Positions 56,672-64,000 of a stretch of 64,000 bases of DNA are shown here, piece after piece. The notes under the pieces were generated by a model. That model did no database searches, was not told where the DNA came from, and saw only the letters and a list, made by a program, of their open reading frames with translations. This DNA is from Psychrobacter sp. AH5 (GTDB taxonomy: Bacteria; Pseudomonadota; Gammaproteobacteria; Pseudomonadales; Moraxellaceae). Position numbers and translations under genes: made by a program. Location: contig NZ_JAMBMT010000001.1 of the NCBI RefSeq assembly GCF_040371085.1, positions 1,054,001 to 1,118,000 on the forward strand, read 5' to 3'. Numbering within the stretch: the first letter of the stretch is position 1; the number at the start of each line of letters is the position of its first letter.

Positions 56672-56959
56672 TTAACGCTTACGCGTTGTCAGGCTATCAT
56701 ACACTTTGTTGTTTTCTCTTTTGCCTACGGCTAGCACATAAACCACCACTACATCATCTTTTACGGTATACACCAGCCGATAGCCTATGGTGCGTAACTT
56801 GATTTTATAGGCGTCTGTATGTCCTGAGAGCTTTGACGCTGGCACATGAGGGTTGAACAGGCGCTGCTGTAATTTTTTCTTAAATTGCTGTTGAATACTT
56901 GGCGCAAGCTTTTTCCACTCTTTTAATGCCAAAGGATGAAACTCAAGATTATAAGTCAT
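56672..56959 (-). CDS. RelE/ParE superfamily toxin
   Basis: A 95-residue toxin of the type II RelE branch, expected to cut mRNA on the ribosome. YNLEFHPLALKEWKKLAPSIQQQF begins the fold (quoted in parts), followed by YKIKLRTIGYRLVYTVKDDVVVVYVLAVGKRE, with the catalytic-type C-terminal KRENNKVYDSL. The basic residues and the tyrosine in this tail are those used by RelE. It overlaps the antitoxin gene upstream by 11 bases, the usual antitoxin-first order. Confidence 0.9.
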   Translation of the reverse strand: MTYNLEFHPLALKEWKKLAPSIQQQFKKKLQQRLFNPHVPASKLSGHTDAYKIKLRTIGYRLVYTVKDDVVVVYVLAVGKRENNKVYDSLTTRKR

Positions 56960-57200
56960 CCAACGTGACCTTTACAGGTATTTGCCCGTCATTCATTCGT
57001 GCGCTCACGGTTTGGCTCAATGCCATATCGTCCATTGCTTCCATCATACGCTCAAACATGTCTGTTGATACTAAGTAAGCCACGGGTTTATTGTGGTTTA
57101 AGATAGCAATGGATTCACCGTCTGACTGTTTAATCAATGCAGAAGGGTTGGTCTTAAGCTCTGAGATACTGGCTGTCTGTGTCGCAAATATCGGTTGCAT
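56949..57200 (-). CDS. Phd/YefM-like antitoxin
   Basis: An 83-residue antitoxin. The N-terminal DNA-binding fold shows TASISELKTNPSALIK, then VAYLVSTDMFERMMEAMDD, characteristic of the Phd/YefM family. The C-terminal helix (SARMNDGQIPVKVTLDDL) would wrap the toxin. Its start overlaps nothing upstream, and the 5' spacer is the likely autoregulated operator region. It is the partner of the RelE-type toxin. Confidence 0.88.
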   Translation of the reverse strand: MQPIFATQTASISELKTNPSALIKQSDGESIAILNHNKPVAYLVSTDMFERMMEAMDDMALSQTVSARMNDGQIPVKVTLDDL

Positions 57201-57287
57201 GATTTAATCTCCACTAATATTAAGCTCTAAATATAGGGCTAATTTTAGCACGAAAATTAGGTCTTATTTGTTATTGCATTAATTTTA

Positions 57288-57540
57288 AATATCTTGGGTA
57301 GCCGATCCCGCCTACCGCTTGTATCTGCCTAGCCGCTGGGGTGCAGTCTATCGTGTCTGACCGCATTCCTGTTGTCTCGATACCACGCCCACCACATGAG
57401 GAGGGAAGTAGTAAGTGTCTGGGGGACACTTACCCCGACGCAAGAGAAAATCTATGATTTTCTACATCGCCATCGTCGTCAGCAGGATACCGCTATAGTC
57501 GGGGCTAAAAAGCCTAGTTATGACTTGTCTTTCTAAGTAA
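57288..57540. repeat. GC-rich non-coding block, possible interspersed repeat
   Basis: A sharp change to GC-rich sequence between the antitoxin gene and the Cap15-like gene, with no sustained frame on either strand. It contains a strong hairpin, GTAAGTGTC/GACACTTAC, at about 57410-57431, and a stretch near 57490-57525 with GGGGCTAAAAAGCC. Its composition and lack of coding suggest a repeated element or a relic of an insertion; other copies should exist in the genome if so. Confidence 0.5.
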
Positions 57541-57567
57541 AACTATTATTTGATTGCAAGGCGCATC

Positions 57568-58194
57568 TTATGTACTTTTTAAATTTTTTCGTCTTATGGG
57601 TGTGCTAGTACGTTCAAGCTCGTAATAACCGCATGTTTTACGGTCAGTGAAATAGTTTCCTTCCATTTTTTGATCGCAATGGAGGTTAAGTTTCAGAATA
57701 GCAGCACCTTTATATGGCGCTTTAGATCTAATATCACCTTTATCTTTAGGTGTTGTTAAAAAGATGTAATATAATTCAGCTCGTCCTGTCTCGGCATCCT
57801 TCTTAGGCTTAGCCATCAATGTTTGAGAATCTGAATCTTCAGCTTCTACATCCATGCCAATCTTGAGAAAGTTCTGAGTTATTACTGCTTTAGCATTAGA
57901 AGTGCCTTTTTTACCTTCCCACTCATAATGAATAACCATATCCCAAGTTCCATTTAAGTTTGGAAACAAGATTTTATTGAGGGCTGGACAGATTTTCCAT
58001 ATAATTTGCCATCCAAAATAAAAAATCGCTATTAGTAAAACGTTTAGTAAAGTTGAACCACCAATAGCAGTTGATATTGCAGTCATAAAAGATGTATTTT
58101 TATCAAATATAGCCCAAAGAATGAGGCCAGTAACTACAGCATACATGACAGCAATAAGAGAAATTAACTTCCCAATTGGAAGTAAATTGATCAT
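57568..58194 (-). CDS. cap15: Cap15-like CBASS effector (2TM + beta-barrel cyclic nucleotide receptor)
   Basis: A membrane-disrupting effector of cyclic-oligonucleotide defence. Two membrane helices at residues 8-30 and 44-66 are followed by a beta-rich domain at 78-198 carrying the family landmarks: FPNLNGTWDMVI, ITQNFLKIGMDVEAEDSDS, LYYIFLTTP, PYKGAAILKLNL, MEGNYFTDRKTCGYYELER. These match the Cap15 ligand-binding domain, also called S-2TMbeta. In characterised cases, nucleotide binding to the barrel leads to oligomerisation and inner-membrane disruption. Its ATG overlaps the stop of the upstream gene (ATGA), so the two are translationally coupled. GAGGATT serves as RBS within that gene. 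Confidence 0.88.
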   Translation of the reverse strand: MINLLPIGKLISLIAVMYAVVTGLILWAIFDKNTSFMTAISTAIGGSTLLNVLLIAIFYFGWQIIWKICPALNKILFPNLNGTWDMVIHYEWEGKKGTSNAKAVITQNFLKIGMDVEAEDSDSQTLMAKPKKDAETGRAELYYIFLTTPKDKGDIRSKAPYKGAAILKLNLHCDQKMEGNYFTDRKTCGYYELERTSTPIRRKNLKST

Positions 58195-58625
58195 GAATAA
58201 TCCTCAAAATAAACTTCTTTACCATCTACAAAAATAGAAGCCTTACGATCTTTACTTACAATTCCAGTCATTATTACGTCTTGAAGAACTGAACCAAACA
58301 AGGCGGCTATAAAACGTCCTCCTACAAGTCGGGATTTATCAATAAGTTTTTCATCAACAATAGGTGGAGAAAAATATTGAGCAACATGTGTAAGCTCTCC
58401 TTTTTCATTTACTATATGAAAACCGTCATGATAATTACTTTTGAGGCTAGAAATTTCTGATAGCACATGAGTAGACGAACCCTTAATATTTGGGTAATCA
58501 TCTCGCAAACTAACTATAGGTAGGTCAGAAGTAGATTCACAAATAATAATACCTATACCAGAAAAACTCTCTACGGGATTGAAGCCTATACTGTAAAGCA
58601 AATTTTTGAATTCGTTTTGTGTCAT
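58191..58625 (-). CDS. Putative DisA_N-like nucleotide-sensing protein
   Basis: A 144-residue protein I cannot assign firmly. Its C-terminal half (residues 65-140) has the layout of the DisA_N/diadenylate cyclase fold: DGFHIVNEKGELTHVAQYF (the DGA position), a loop, then GGRFIAALFGSV where cyclases have G-T-R-H-R-A-A, then the strands DVIMTGIVSKDRKASIFVDGK. Only one arginine of the RHR motif remains (R104) and the DGA motif is altered, so it is unlikely to be catalytic. Non-catalytic relatives have been proposed computationally as sensors in nucleotide-based conflict systems. It overlaps the Cap15-like gene by 4 bases, so the two probably act together. Confidence 0.55.
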   Translation of the reverse strand: MTQNEFKNLLYSIGFNPVESFSGIGIIICESTSDLPIVSLRDDYPNIKGSSTHVLSEISSLKSNYHDGFHIVNEKGELTHVAQYFSPPIVDEKLIDKSRLVGGRFIAALFGSVLQDVIMTGIVSKDRKASIFVDGKEVYFEDYS

Positions 58626-58649
58626 GAGTAGCTCCTAAAAATCGTAGAG

Positions 58650-58720
58650 TAGGTATAGGGTGCGCCTCGCGCACATTTAAATACAGTTTCCATATCATCG
58701 GTGCGCTGGGCGCATACTAC
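58650..58720. repeat. Two GTGCGC/GCGCAC palindromes inside the defence island
   Basis: GTGCGC-CTC-GCGCAC at 58660-58674 and GTGCGC-TGG-GCGCAT at 58701-58715, each within a TAGGGTGCG or TCGGTGCG context, sit in the spacer between the S-4TM gene and the DisA_N-like gene. They resemble short REP-like repeats and could also attenuate the transcript. They divide the island into an upstream and a downstream pair of genes. Confidence 0.55.
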
Positions 58721-58776
58721 AACTTTATCTAGTGTTTCTAAGGCGTCATCAATTCTGGTTTAAAGTAAGTAATATA

Positions 58777-59703
58777 TTAAATCGAGTTGTCTAATTCTTT
58801 AACTTCTTCAATCAATGAGTCAGTATTAACTAGCATTTCATTATTCATTTTTTGCTGAGTTAACTTATATAGCCATTCAAAAATAGGTAAAGTCATTAAT
58901 CTATAGATCTGCCATCTACTCATTAACTCAATGGTTTTCGAATTTATATCTTCAACATTAAGCCTGTTGTCTAACACGTTGTCCCATACATGGCAGCTAT
59001 CTGTTCGAATAGAGTTAGCTGTTTTTATACATTCTATATTTTCTAATAACTCTTCTAAGACTAAAGAAATAAATGGCACAATAGGTACTAGCCCAAATAT
59101 AATAATGTCTCTAGCAGTGAAATTCATAACAATGGAGATTGCAATTGGTATTAGAATACCAATTGAGATTATTATAATTAGAAAAAACTGGTATTTCTTC
59201 CTAAGTTCTAACTCCCATGAAAAAGTACTATATACACATATTAGTCTAGCTCTCGGAAAGTCGATCTCTTCTAAATTTGAACTCCACCAAGTAGAAAAAC
59301 TAAGTATATCTTCATTATTTTTTTTGAGACGTTTTTTATATAATGATTGTATCAGTGAAGGAAGTAATGCAAATTTACTTGGCTTATTTCCTACATCAAG
59401 TGTGTAAAAGTCGTGAAGCTCTTGAATTTTACATCCTATATCTTTCCAATATCTCATTCTTGCTTTACCAAAACTGCTAAGCAAAATATATAGAGCTAAT
59501 ATTGAGACCACGAAAACTTCTAAATAAGCGCCATATATTTGATTTTTATCAACTAAAACAGCTAAAAATTGAACTATAGCTAACAAAAAAGTTAGTCCCC
59601 ATAGAGCAGTCTTATAGCCTTTAGAGTAATTATAAGCCTGACGAAAAGCTAAGCCTGCCTCAATGGCTTTCTCTTTTTTCTGATTCTCTACTATGCTTTT
59701 CAT
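58777..59703 (-). CDS. S-4TM-type putative pore-forming effector
   Basis: A 308-residue membrane protein with four predicted helices: residues about 33-52 (ALWGLTFLLAIVQFLAVLV), 58-78 (YLEVFVVSILALYILLSSF), 170-192 and 194-216 (DIIIFGLVPIVPFISLVLEELL, quoted in part). About 90 hydrophilic, cysteine-containing residues separate the pairs, and a helical cytosolic tail follows. This agrees with the SMODS-associating 4TM family described beside CD-NTases as pore-forming effectors. It begins 5 bases after the CD-NTase gene, so it is the immediate partner of that enzyme. The family assignment is by architecture and context; no catalytic residues are expected. Confidence 0.78.
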   Translation of the reverse strand: MKSIVENQKKEKAIEAGLAFRQAYNYSKGYKTALWGLTFLLAIVQFLAVLVDKNQIYGAYLEVFVVSILALYILLSSFGKARMRYWKDIGCKIQELHDFYTLDVGNKPSKFALLPSLIQSLYKKRLKKNNEDILSFSTWWSSNLEEIDFPRARLICVYSTFSWELELRKKYQFFLIIIISIGILIPIAISIVMNFTARDIIIFGLVPIVPFISLVLEELLENIECIKTANSIRTDSCHVWDNVLDNRLNVEDINSKTIELMSRWQIYRLMTLPIFEWLYKLTQQKMNNEMLVNTDSLIEEVKELDNSI

Positions 59704-59708
59704 TACGC

Positions 59709-60698
59709 TTATCCATAATCTGGAAAATTGCTACCAAATATTTTACGCCATTCAATAATTGAACTTATATGGTTTTTCTCTTGAGTTTCAAAACGAATTG
59801 CATTGTTAGCTATCGTAAAATCATTATTCGCTTTATAAGAAATCTTAATCTTGTCTTCAAATGTTAAAGTATTAATATTACCCTGTATTCCTTTTGGATC
59901 TTGTAAATCCTGATAAATTCTATCAACTAAATATCGAAATATATCCCTAATATCGAAATCTATGTAACCAGTTGAATTATTGTTCTCGTAATATTCTAAT
60001 ACGATATTTTCCAATAAATAAGAGGATATAGATGGCATCGTAGCTCGACGTTGCCAATATTTGATAATTCTAATAATGTCTAATATTCTGCCATTATTTT
60101 TTTGATTAATTCTAGTAACTCTTGCTCTGTCAATTCTAGGATCAGTTTTCATCCAGTTACCATACCCGTCTGGAATGAGATAATAGCTTTTCCCAAATAT
60201 ATCTTCTGTAGTCATAAATGCTGGAACAATATCAAAATTCCAGTCATAACTGTCCAACGTAAAACTTACTGACTGCATATTGCGATGTATATTAGCCTTA
60301 GTGTAATGAGGTATGGATTTTAGAGATATTATGAACTTATTTATTATTTTTCTAGAATTAAGATTCAAGGAATTTGGATGGCAGAAGTTATTGTAGTCTT
60401 GCGAATACTCTGGAGGATTTAGGTAAACCGTTCCATTATAGTCTTCAAACCAAGTACAGCCATTGGCTTTTAGAGTAAATATCATATCAATATCATCAAG
60501 CTCACGTATTTTTGTCTTCCGTGCAAATGAGCCGTAATCAATATTTCTGTCACTATATAGTGGGAAAAAATCGTCAAAATTACTTATCTTACTCTTTAAG
60601 AAGTCTCTGCTACGACGTGCTTGCTCAACTTTTTGGCTTTCTAGATTTACAGTGTTTCTCATAAACTCGGTAAAGGCTGAACTAACTGTCTTTGCCAT
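59709..60698 (-). CDS. CD-NTase, cyclic oligonucleotide synthase (CBASS)
   Basis: A SMODS-type nucleotidyltransferase that makes a cyclic nucleotide messenger on phage infection. The active-site set is complete: G56-S57 in IDYGSFARKTKI, D69 and D71 in LDDIDMIF, and D156 in NFDIVPAF. The C-terminal helical part (IIRIIKYWQRRATMPSISSYLLE) is typical of the fold. The 329 residues fit the family. Its product cannot be predicted, since clade assignment needs an alignment. It is transcribed with the S-4TM gene; its promoter is probably in the 82 bases after nrdA, where TATAAA and AAGGATT are seen. Relation to the Cap15-like protein downstream is inferred. Confidence 0.88.
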   Translation of the reverse strand: MAKTVSSAFTEFMRNTVNLESQKVEQARRSRDFLKSKISNFDDFFPLYSDRNIDYGSFARKTKIRELDDIDMIFTLKANGCTWFEDYNGTVYLNPPEYSQDYNNFCHPNSLNLNSRKIINKFIISLKSIPHYTKANIHRNMQSVSFTLDSYDWNFDIVPAFMTTEDIFGKSYYLIPDGYGNWMKTDPRIDRARVTRINQKNNGRILDIIRIIKYWQRRATMPSISSYLLENIVLEYYENNNSTGYIDFDIRDIFRYLVDRIYQDLQDPKGIQGNINTLTFEDKIKISYKANNDFTIANNAIRFETQEKNHISSIIEWRKIFGSNFPDYG

Positions 60699-60780
60699 TA
60701 TCTAATCCTTGATAAATTTGAATTTATAGTACTCAATAGCGGATTCCACCCAAAAGCCAAACCCGCCATTCATCACTTGC

Positions 60781-63057
60781 TTAAATCTTACAAGCCCCAC
60801 CAGCACAATCATCTTCCATATCCGCTTGGGCATCGTTCGCACCATCACGCGTGTTGTGATAATACAAAGTCTTTACGCCAAGCTTATACGCGTTAAGTAG
60901 ATCCTTAAGCAATATCTTCATCGGTACACGGCCACCTTCATAACGAACCGGATCGTAGTTGGTATTGGCTGAGATACTTTGGTCAACGAACTTCTGCATG
61001 ATAGCGACCAGCTTGATATAGCCATCGTTGTTGGGCATTTGCCATAGTAGCTCGTATTGACCACGTAGCTTTTCAATTTCAGGCACGACTTGCTTGAGGA
61101 TGCCATCTTTGGACGCTTTGATAGAGACCAGACCGCGTGGTGGCTCGATACCATTAGTAGCATTAGCAATCTGGCTAGAGGTTTCAGACGGCATCAGTGC
61201 AGTGAGGGTCGAGTTGCGTAGACCGTGTTCGGTAATCTCGCCGCGCAAGGTTTCCCAGTCCAGATGCAATGGCTCTTGACAAATCTTATCCAAATCCTTT
61301 TTATAGGTATCAATCGGCAAGATACCTTGCGAATAGGTCGTCTCGTTAAAGGCAGGGCACGCGCCTTGCTCTTTTGCGAGTTTATTTGAGGCTTTTAGTA
61401 GATAGTACTGCAAGGCTTCAAAGGTTTGATGGGTGAGACCCAATGCTGAGTCGTCTGAATAGCGTACGCCATTCTTCGCAAGGTAATAGGCATAGTTAAT
61501 GACGCCAACACCGAGGGTACGGCGACGCATGCTACCATTATGAGCGGCTTTGACGGGATAGTCTTGATAGTCGAGTAGGGCATCGAGCGCACGCACGATC
61601 AGTTCGGCCGGCTCTTCGATATCGCTGACGTTATCGACTTTGCCTAGATTAACGGCTGATAGCGTACATAGGGCGATCTCACCCTCTTCATCATTGATGT
61701 TATCAAGCGGCTTGGTCGGTAGGGCAATCTCCATACATAGATTAGACTGGCGAATCGGCGCAACGGTGGCGTCAAACGGACTATGGGTGTTGCAATGGTC
61801 GACGTTTTGAATATAGATACGGCCCGTGCTGGCGCGCTCTTGCATCATCAAGCTAAATAGATCCGCTGCGGGGACTTGGCGCTGACGAATAGATTCATCA
61901 CCTTCATATTTGGTGTACAGCTCTTCAAATTTGTCTTGATCTTCAAAGAAAGCATCATAAAGACCTGGAGTATCATCAGGCGAGAATAGGGTGATGTCTT
62001 GGCCTTTGATCAAACGCGTATACAAGGTTTTGTTAATCTGTACGCCATAATCCATATGACGCACACGGTTGTCTTCGACACCGCGGTTATTTTTCAACAC
62101 TAACAGCGACTCGACTTCTAAATGCCATAATGGATAAAACAGCGTTGCCGCCCCGCCGCGCACGCCGCCTTGTGAGCAGCATTTGACTGCGGTTTGGAAT
62201 AACTTGTAGAACGGAATACAGCCGGTATGCTGAGCTTCACCGCCGCGAATTGGGCTACCTAGCGCGCGGATGCGACCAGCGTTAATCCCGATACCGGCGC
62301 GCTGCGACACATAACGCACGATAGCGCTGGTGGTGGCGTTGATAGAGTCGAGGCTATCACCGCACTCAATGAGCACGCATGAGCTAAACTGACGCGATGG
62401 TGTACGCACGCCTGACATGATAGGTGTGGGCAAGGAAATCTTAAACTGTGAGGTGGCATCATAAAAGCGTTTGACGTAGTTTAAACGCTCGCCTTTGTCA
62501 TAATTGGCAAATAGACACATACCGACCAGCATGTACAAAAACTGCGGACTCTCATAAACGGTCTTAGTGACGCGATCTTGTACTAAGTATTTACCCGCCA
62601 TTTGCTCAACCGCCGCATAAGCAAGATTCATATCGCGCCAGTGATCTAGATAGGCTTCTAGCTCGTCAAATTCCTCGCGGCTATAATCGGCTAGGATGTG
62701 CTCATCATACTTGCCCGATTTGGTAAGAGTAGTGACATGATCAAATAGATGCGGCGGGGTAAAACGATTATAAGCGATTTTACGCAGATGAAAGATAGCC
62801 AAGCGCGCCGCTAAATACTGATAGTCAGGCGTCTCTTCTGAGATCAAATCAGCAGCCGATTTGATAATAGTCTCATGGATGTCGCGAGTTTTGATACCTT
62901 CATAGAACTGAATGTGTGATTTTAGCTCGACTTGTGAGACTGACACATTATCCAAATCGTGGGCGGCCCATTCTATAACCTTATGGATTTTGTCCAAATT
63001 AATAGGCTCAAGACGTCCGTCACGTTTGGTTACTTGGATTTTGTCAATATGTGTCAT
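60781..63057 (-). CDS. nrdA: Ribonucleotide reductase class Ia, alpha subunit
   Basis: The catalytic subunit that reduces ribonucleoside diphosphates. An N-terminal ATP-cone (VTKRDGRLEPINLDKIHKVIEWA, quoted in part) gives allosteric activity control. The active-site segments are FSSCVLIECGDS, NLCMEIALPTKP and the C-terminal redox pair in DCAGGACKI. The 758 residues match E. coli NrdA (761). The gene lies upstream of the accessory island, and nrdB follows only 4.6 kb later on the same strand. The 5' spacer is AT-rich, with no DnaA or NrdR box that I can point to with certainty. Confidence 0.97.
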   Translation of the reverse strand: MTHIDKIQVTKRDGRLEPINLDKIHKVIEWAAHDLDNVSVSQVELKSHIQFYEGIKTRDIHETIIKSAADLISEETPDYQYLAARLAIFHLRKIAYNRFTPPHLFDHVTTLTKSGKYDEHILADYSREEFDELEAYLDHWRDMNLAYAAVEQMAGKYLVQDRVTKTVYESPQFLYMLVGMCLFANYDKGERLNYVKRFYDATSQFKISLPTPIMSGVRTPSRQFSSCVLIECGDSLDSINATTSAIVRYVSQRAGIGINAGRIRALGSPIRGGEAQHTGCIPFYKLFQTAVKCCSQGGVRGGAATLFYPLWHLEVESLLVLKNNRGVEDNRVRHMDYGVQINKTLYTRLIKGQDITLFSPDDTPGLYDAFFEDQDKFEELYTKYEGDESIRQRQVPAADLFSLMMQERASTGRIYIQNVDHCNTHSPFDATVAPIRQSNLCMEIALPTKPLDNINDEEGEIALCTLSAVNLGKVDNVSDIEEPAELIVRALDALLDYQDYPVKAAHNGSMRRRTLGVGVINYAYYLAKNGVRYSDDSALGLTHQTFEALQYYLLKASNKLAKEQGACPAFNETTYSQGILPIDTYKKDLDKICQEPLHLDWETLRGEITEHGLRNSTLTALMPSETSSQIANATNGIEPPRGLVSIKASKDGILKQVVPEIEKLRGQYELLWQMPNNDGYIKLVAIMQKFVDQSISANTNYDPVRYEGGRVPMKILLKDLLNAYKLGVKTLYYHNTRDGANDAQADMEDDCAGGACKI

Positions 63058-63510
63058 GCTGCCCTCACAAATGTTTTGGTGATATGGATATTAGCCAGTC
63101 AAAAAACTGAGCTATATTATTATCACGCTATACGTTTTTATAACGGTATTAGTACTATGGCTAAGTTTTTTTAGACAAAACAATACCGATAGCCCTAGTG
63201 ATGATAAAAACCACTGAGCACTACATATAGCGTGTTTGTTAGTAAGTAGGCACAATATAGCGGGAATAATTTGAAAATGCTATATTGATTTTAGATTGAA
63301 TTTATGTTGTTGCAGGTAGGAGGGTAGTTCAAATTTGAGCAAAGAGTGATGGCATAAGGCTTAGAAGAAATATCGACAATCATAAAATAAATTGTAAAAA
63401 ATCGCTTGTCTTTTGCTTTTGTCACTCTAAGTTTTTTATCGCTATTAAATAGCAGCGCAATAGTAAAATAGCGGCAAGGATTGTACCCGATACTGCCTGT
63501 TAATACCATA
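63058..63510. other. Spacer upstream of nrdA
   Basis: About 450 AT-rich bases. No gene is supported. The nrdA promoter region lies near 63060-63200. A systematic NrdR-box search was not possible by eye. Confidence 0.45.
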
Positions 63511-63537
63511 AAAAATCGTCACCCAGAGAGTGACGAT
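63511..63537 (-). terminator. Rho-independent terminator of ybeD
   Basis: On the minus strand ATCGTCAC/GTGACGAT form an 8-bp stem with a 7-base loop and are followed by TTTT. It sits 69 bases after the ybeD stop codon. Confidence 0.88.
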
Positions 63538-63605
63538 AATCAAAGTAATCAACAGAGCCACTTATCTAACGATATCATAATTAGCGGATAAGCAGATTTA
63601 ACTCA

Positions 63606-63962
63606 TTAAATGACTGTGCGTACTGTTTTGGCATTATCAAGCGCGGCGTAGAGGTTGTTCACTTGCTCAACCGAGGTTAGATATAAGTTGACTCGCACCG
63701 AATGGAAGCGGCCTGTTTTTGACGGTTTTACTTGCACAGAAGCTAAGTCAAAATCTGGAAATTGACTTCCTAAAATAAGTTTCACCTCATTGAGTAAGCT
63801 GTCATGCTCGCCCTCATTACCGATGATGCTCATAGGATAATTCATAGGAAATTGCCAAAGCTCAGGATTTTGGACATCAGTTTTTTTGCCTTTGATCTCA
63901 TTATTGCCTAATGACACATCAGAGACATTGACTTCTTTCTTAGGGGGTTGGTTATCACTCAT
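63606..63962 (-). CDS. ybeD: DUF493 (YbeD) family protein
   Basis: A small alpha/beta protein of 118 residues with an ACT-like fold. The conserved part begins at about residue 38 (LWQFPMNYPMSIIGNEG), followed by VKPSKTGRFHSVRVNLYLTSVEQVNNLYAALDN (shown in parts), which is diagnostic. The first 35 residues are a polar extension. In E. coli ybeD is adjacent to lipB; here lipB is 48 kb away. Its function is unknown beyond proposals of a lipoate-metabolism link. Confidence 0.9.
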   Translation of the reverse strand: MSDNQPPKKEVNVSDVSLGNNEIKGKKTDVQNPELWQFPMNYPMSIIGNEGEHDSLLNEVKLILGSQFPDFDLASVQVKPSKTGRFHSVRVNLYLTSVEQVNNLYAALDNAKTVRTVI

Positions 63963-64000
63963 GGGTAATCCTTATCATTGAATTATAGTTTATATTTTTG

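Noticed and set aside
58191..58625. Active diadenylate cyclase
   Set aside because: The DGA and RHR motifs needed for catalysis are degenerate (DGF, GGR), so only a binding or structural role is considered.
58931..59407. 158-codon plus-strand frame opposite the S-4TM gene
   Set aside because: Arises from complement of AT-rich membrane-helix codons; no RBS and no recognised domain.
63291..63509. 72-codon minus-strand frame upstream of nrdA
   Set aside because: Lies in AT-rich spacer without an RBS, has irregular composition, and is bounded by the ybeD terminator.

Overview
This window comes from a gammaproteobacterial chromosome of the Moraxellaceae, most likely Psychrobacter. That is inferred from the gene set: an Acinetobacter Acr1-like fatty acyl-CoA reductase, a scattered gspL-gspM pair, a PilB-like thioredoxin-MsrA-MsrB lipoprotein, two betaine/choline uptake systems, and moderate-GC genes in AT-rich spacers. 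No rRNA or tRNA gene was recognised.

Layout. Bases 1-7.7 kb hold housekeeping genes: the 5' part of ilvD, a HIT protein, a BetT-type transporter, dusB, a DUF1622 membrane protein and the Acr1-like reductase. Bases 7.9-13.1 kb are an arsenic-resistance cluster on the minus strand. It comprises a phosphatase-type ArsC fused to a VOC domain, an ArsO-like flavoprotein, ArsR, a glutaredoxin-type ArsC fused to ArsH, and ArsB. Two near-identical operator/promoter blocks appear to drive it as two ArsR-controlled transcripts. Bases 13.3-37.6 kb are core metabolism: ppa, lipB, an aldehyde dehydrogenase, a two-gene betaine ABC transporter, msrAB, pncB, xseAB, zapE, gpsA, sixA, gspLM, pyrD and cvpA-purF. 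Bases 37.7-46 kb carry azlCD, a MATE exporter, a 132-bp MITE with an exact 8-bp target duplication, yajC-secD-secF and a CNNM/CBS protein. Bases 46-54.5 kb hold two lytic transglycosylases (MltD-like with seven LysM repeats, and MltF-like), a Nif3-like protein and a DegS-like protease.

The most interesting region is 56.2-60.7 kb. A defence island lies between nrdA (60.8-63.1 kb) and nrdB-yfaE (54.7-56.2 kb), all on the minus strand. In transcription order it encodes a CD-NTase with an intact G-S...D-x-D...D catalytic set, a four-helix membrane protein of S-4TM type, a small protein resembling a catalytically degenerate DisA_N domain, a Cap15-type 2TM/beta-barrel effector, and a RelE-type toxin-antitoxin pair. 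This is a CBASS-like system with two different membrane effectors and an unassigned putative nucleotide-sensing protein. No Cap2/Cap3 or HORMA/TRIP13 genes are present. A GC-rich non-coding block and two short palindromes punctuate the island.

Start sites were moved where ribosome-binding sites argued for it (betT, dusB, arsR, arsC-VOC, ppa, xseB, secD, yajC, yfaE). All family assignments rest on motif recognition by eye; no database search was possible.
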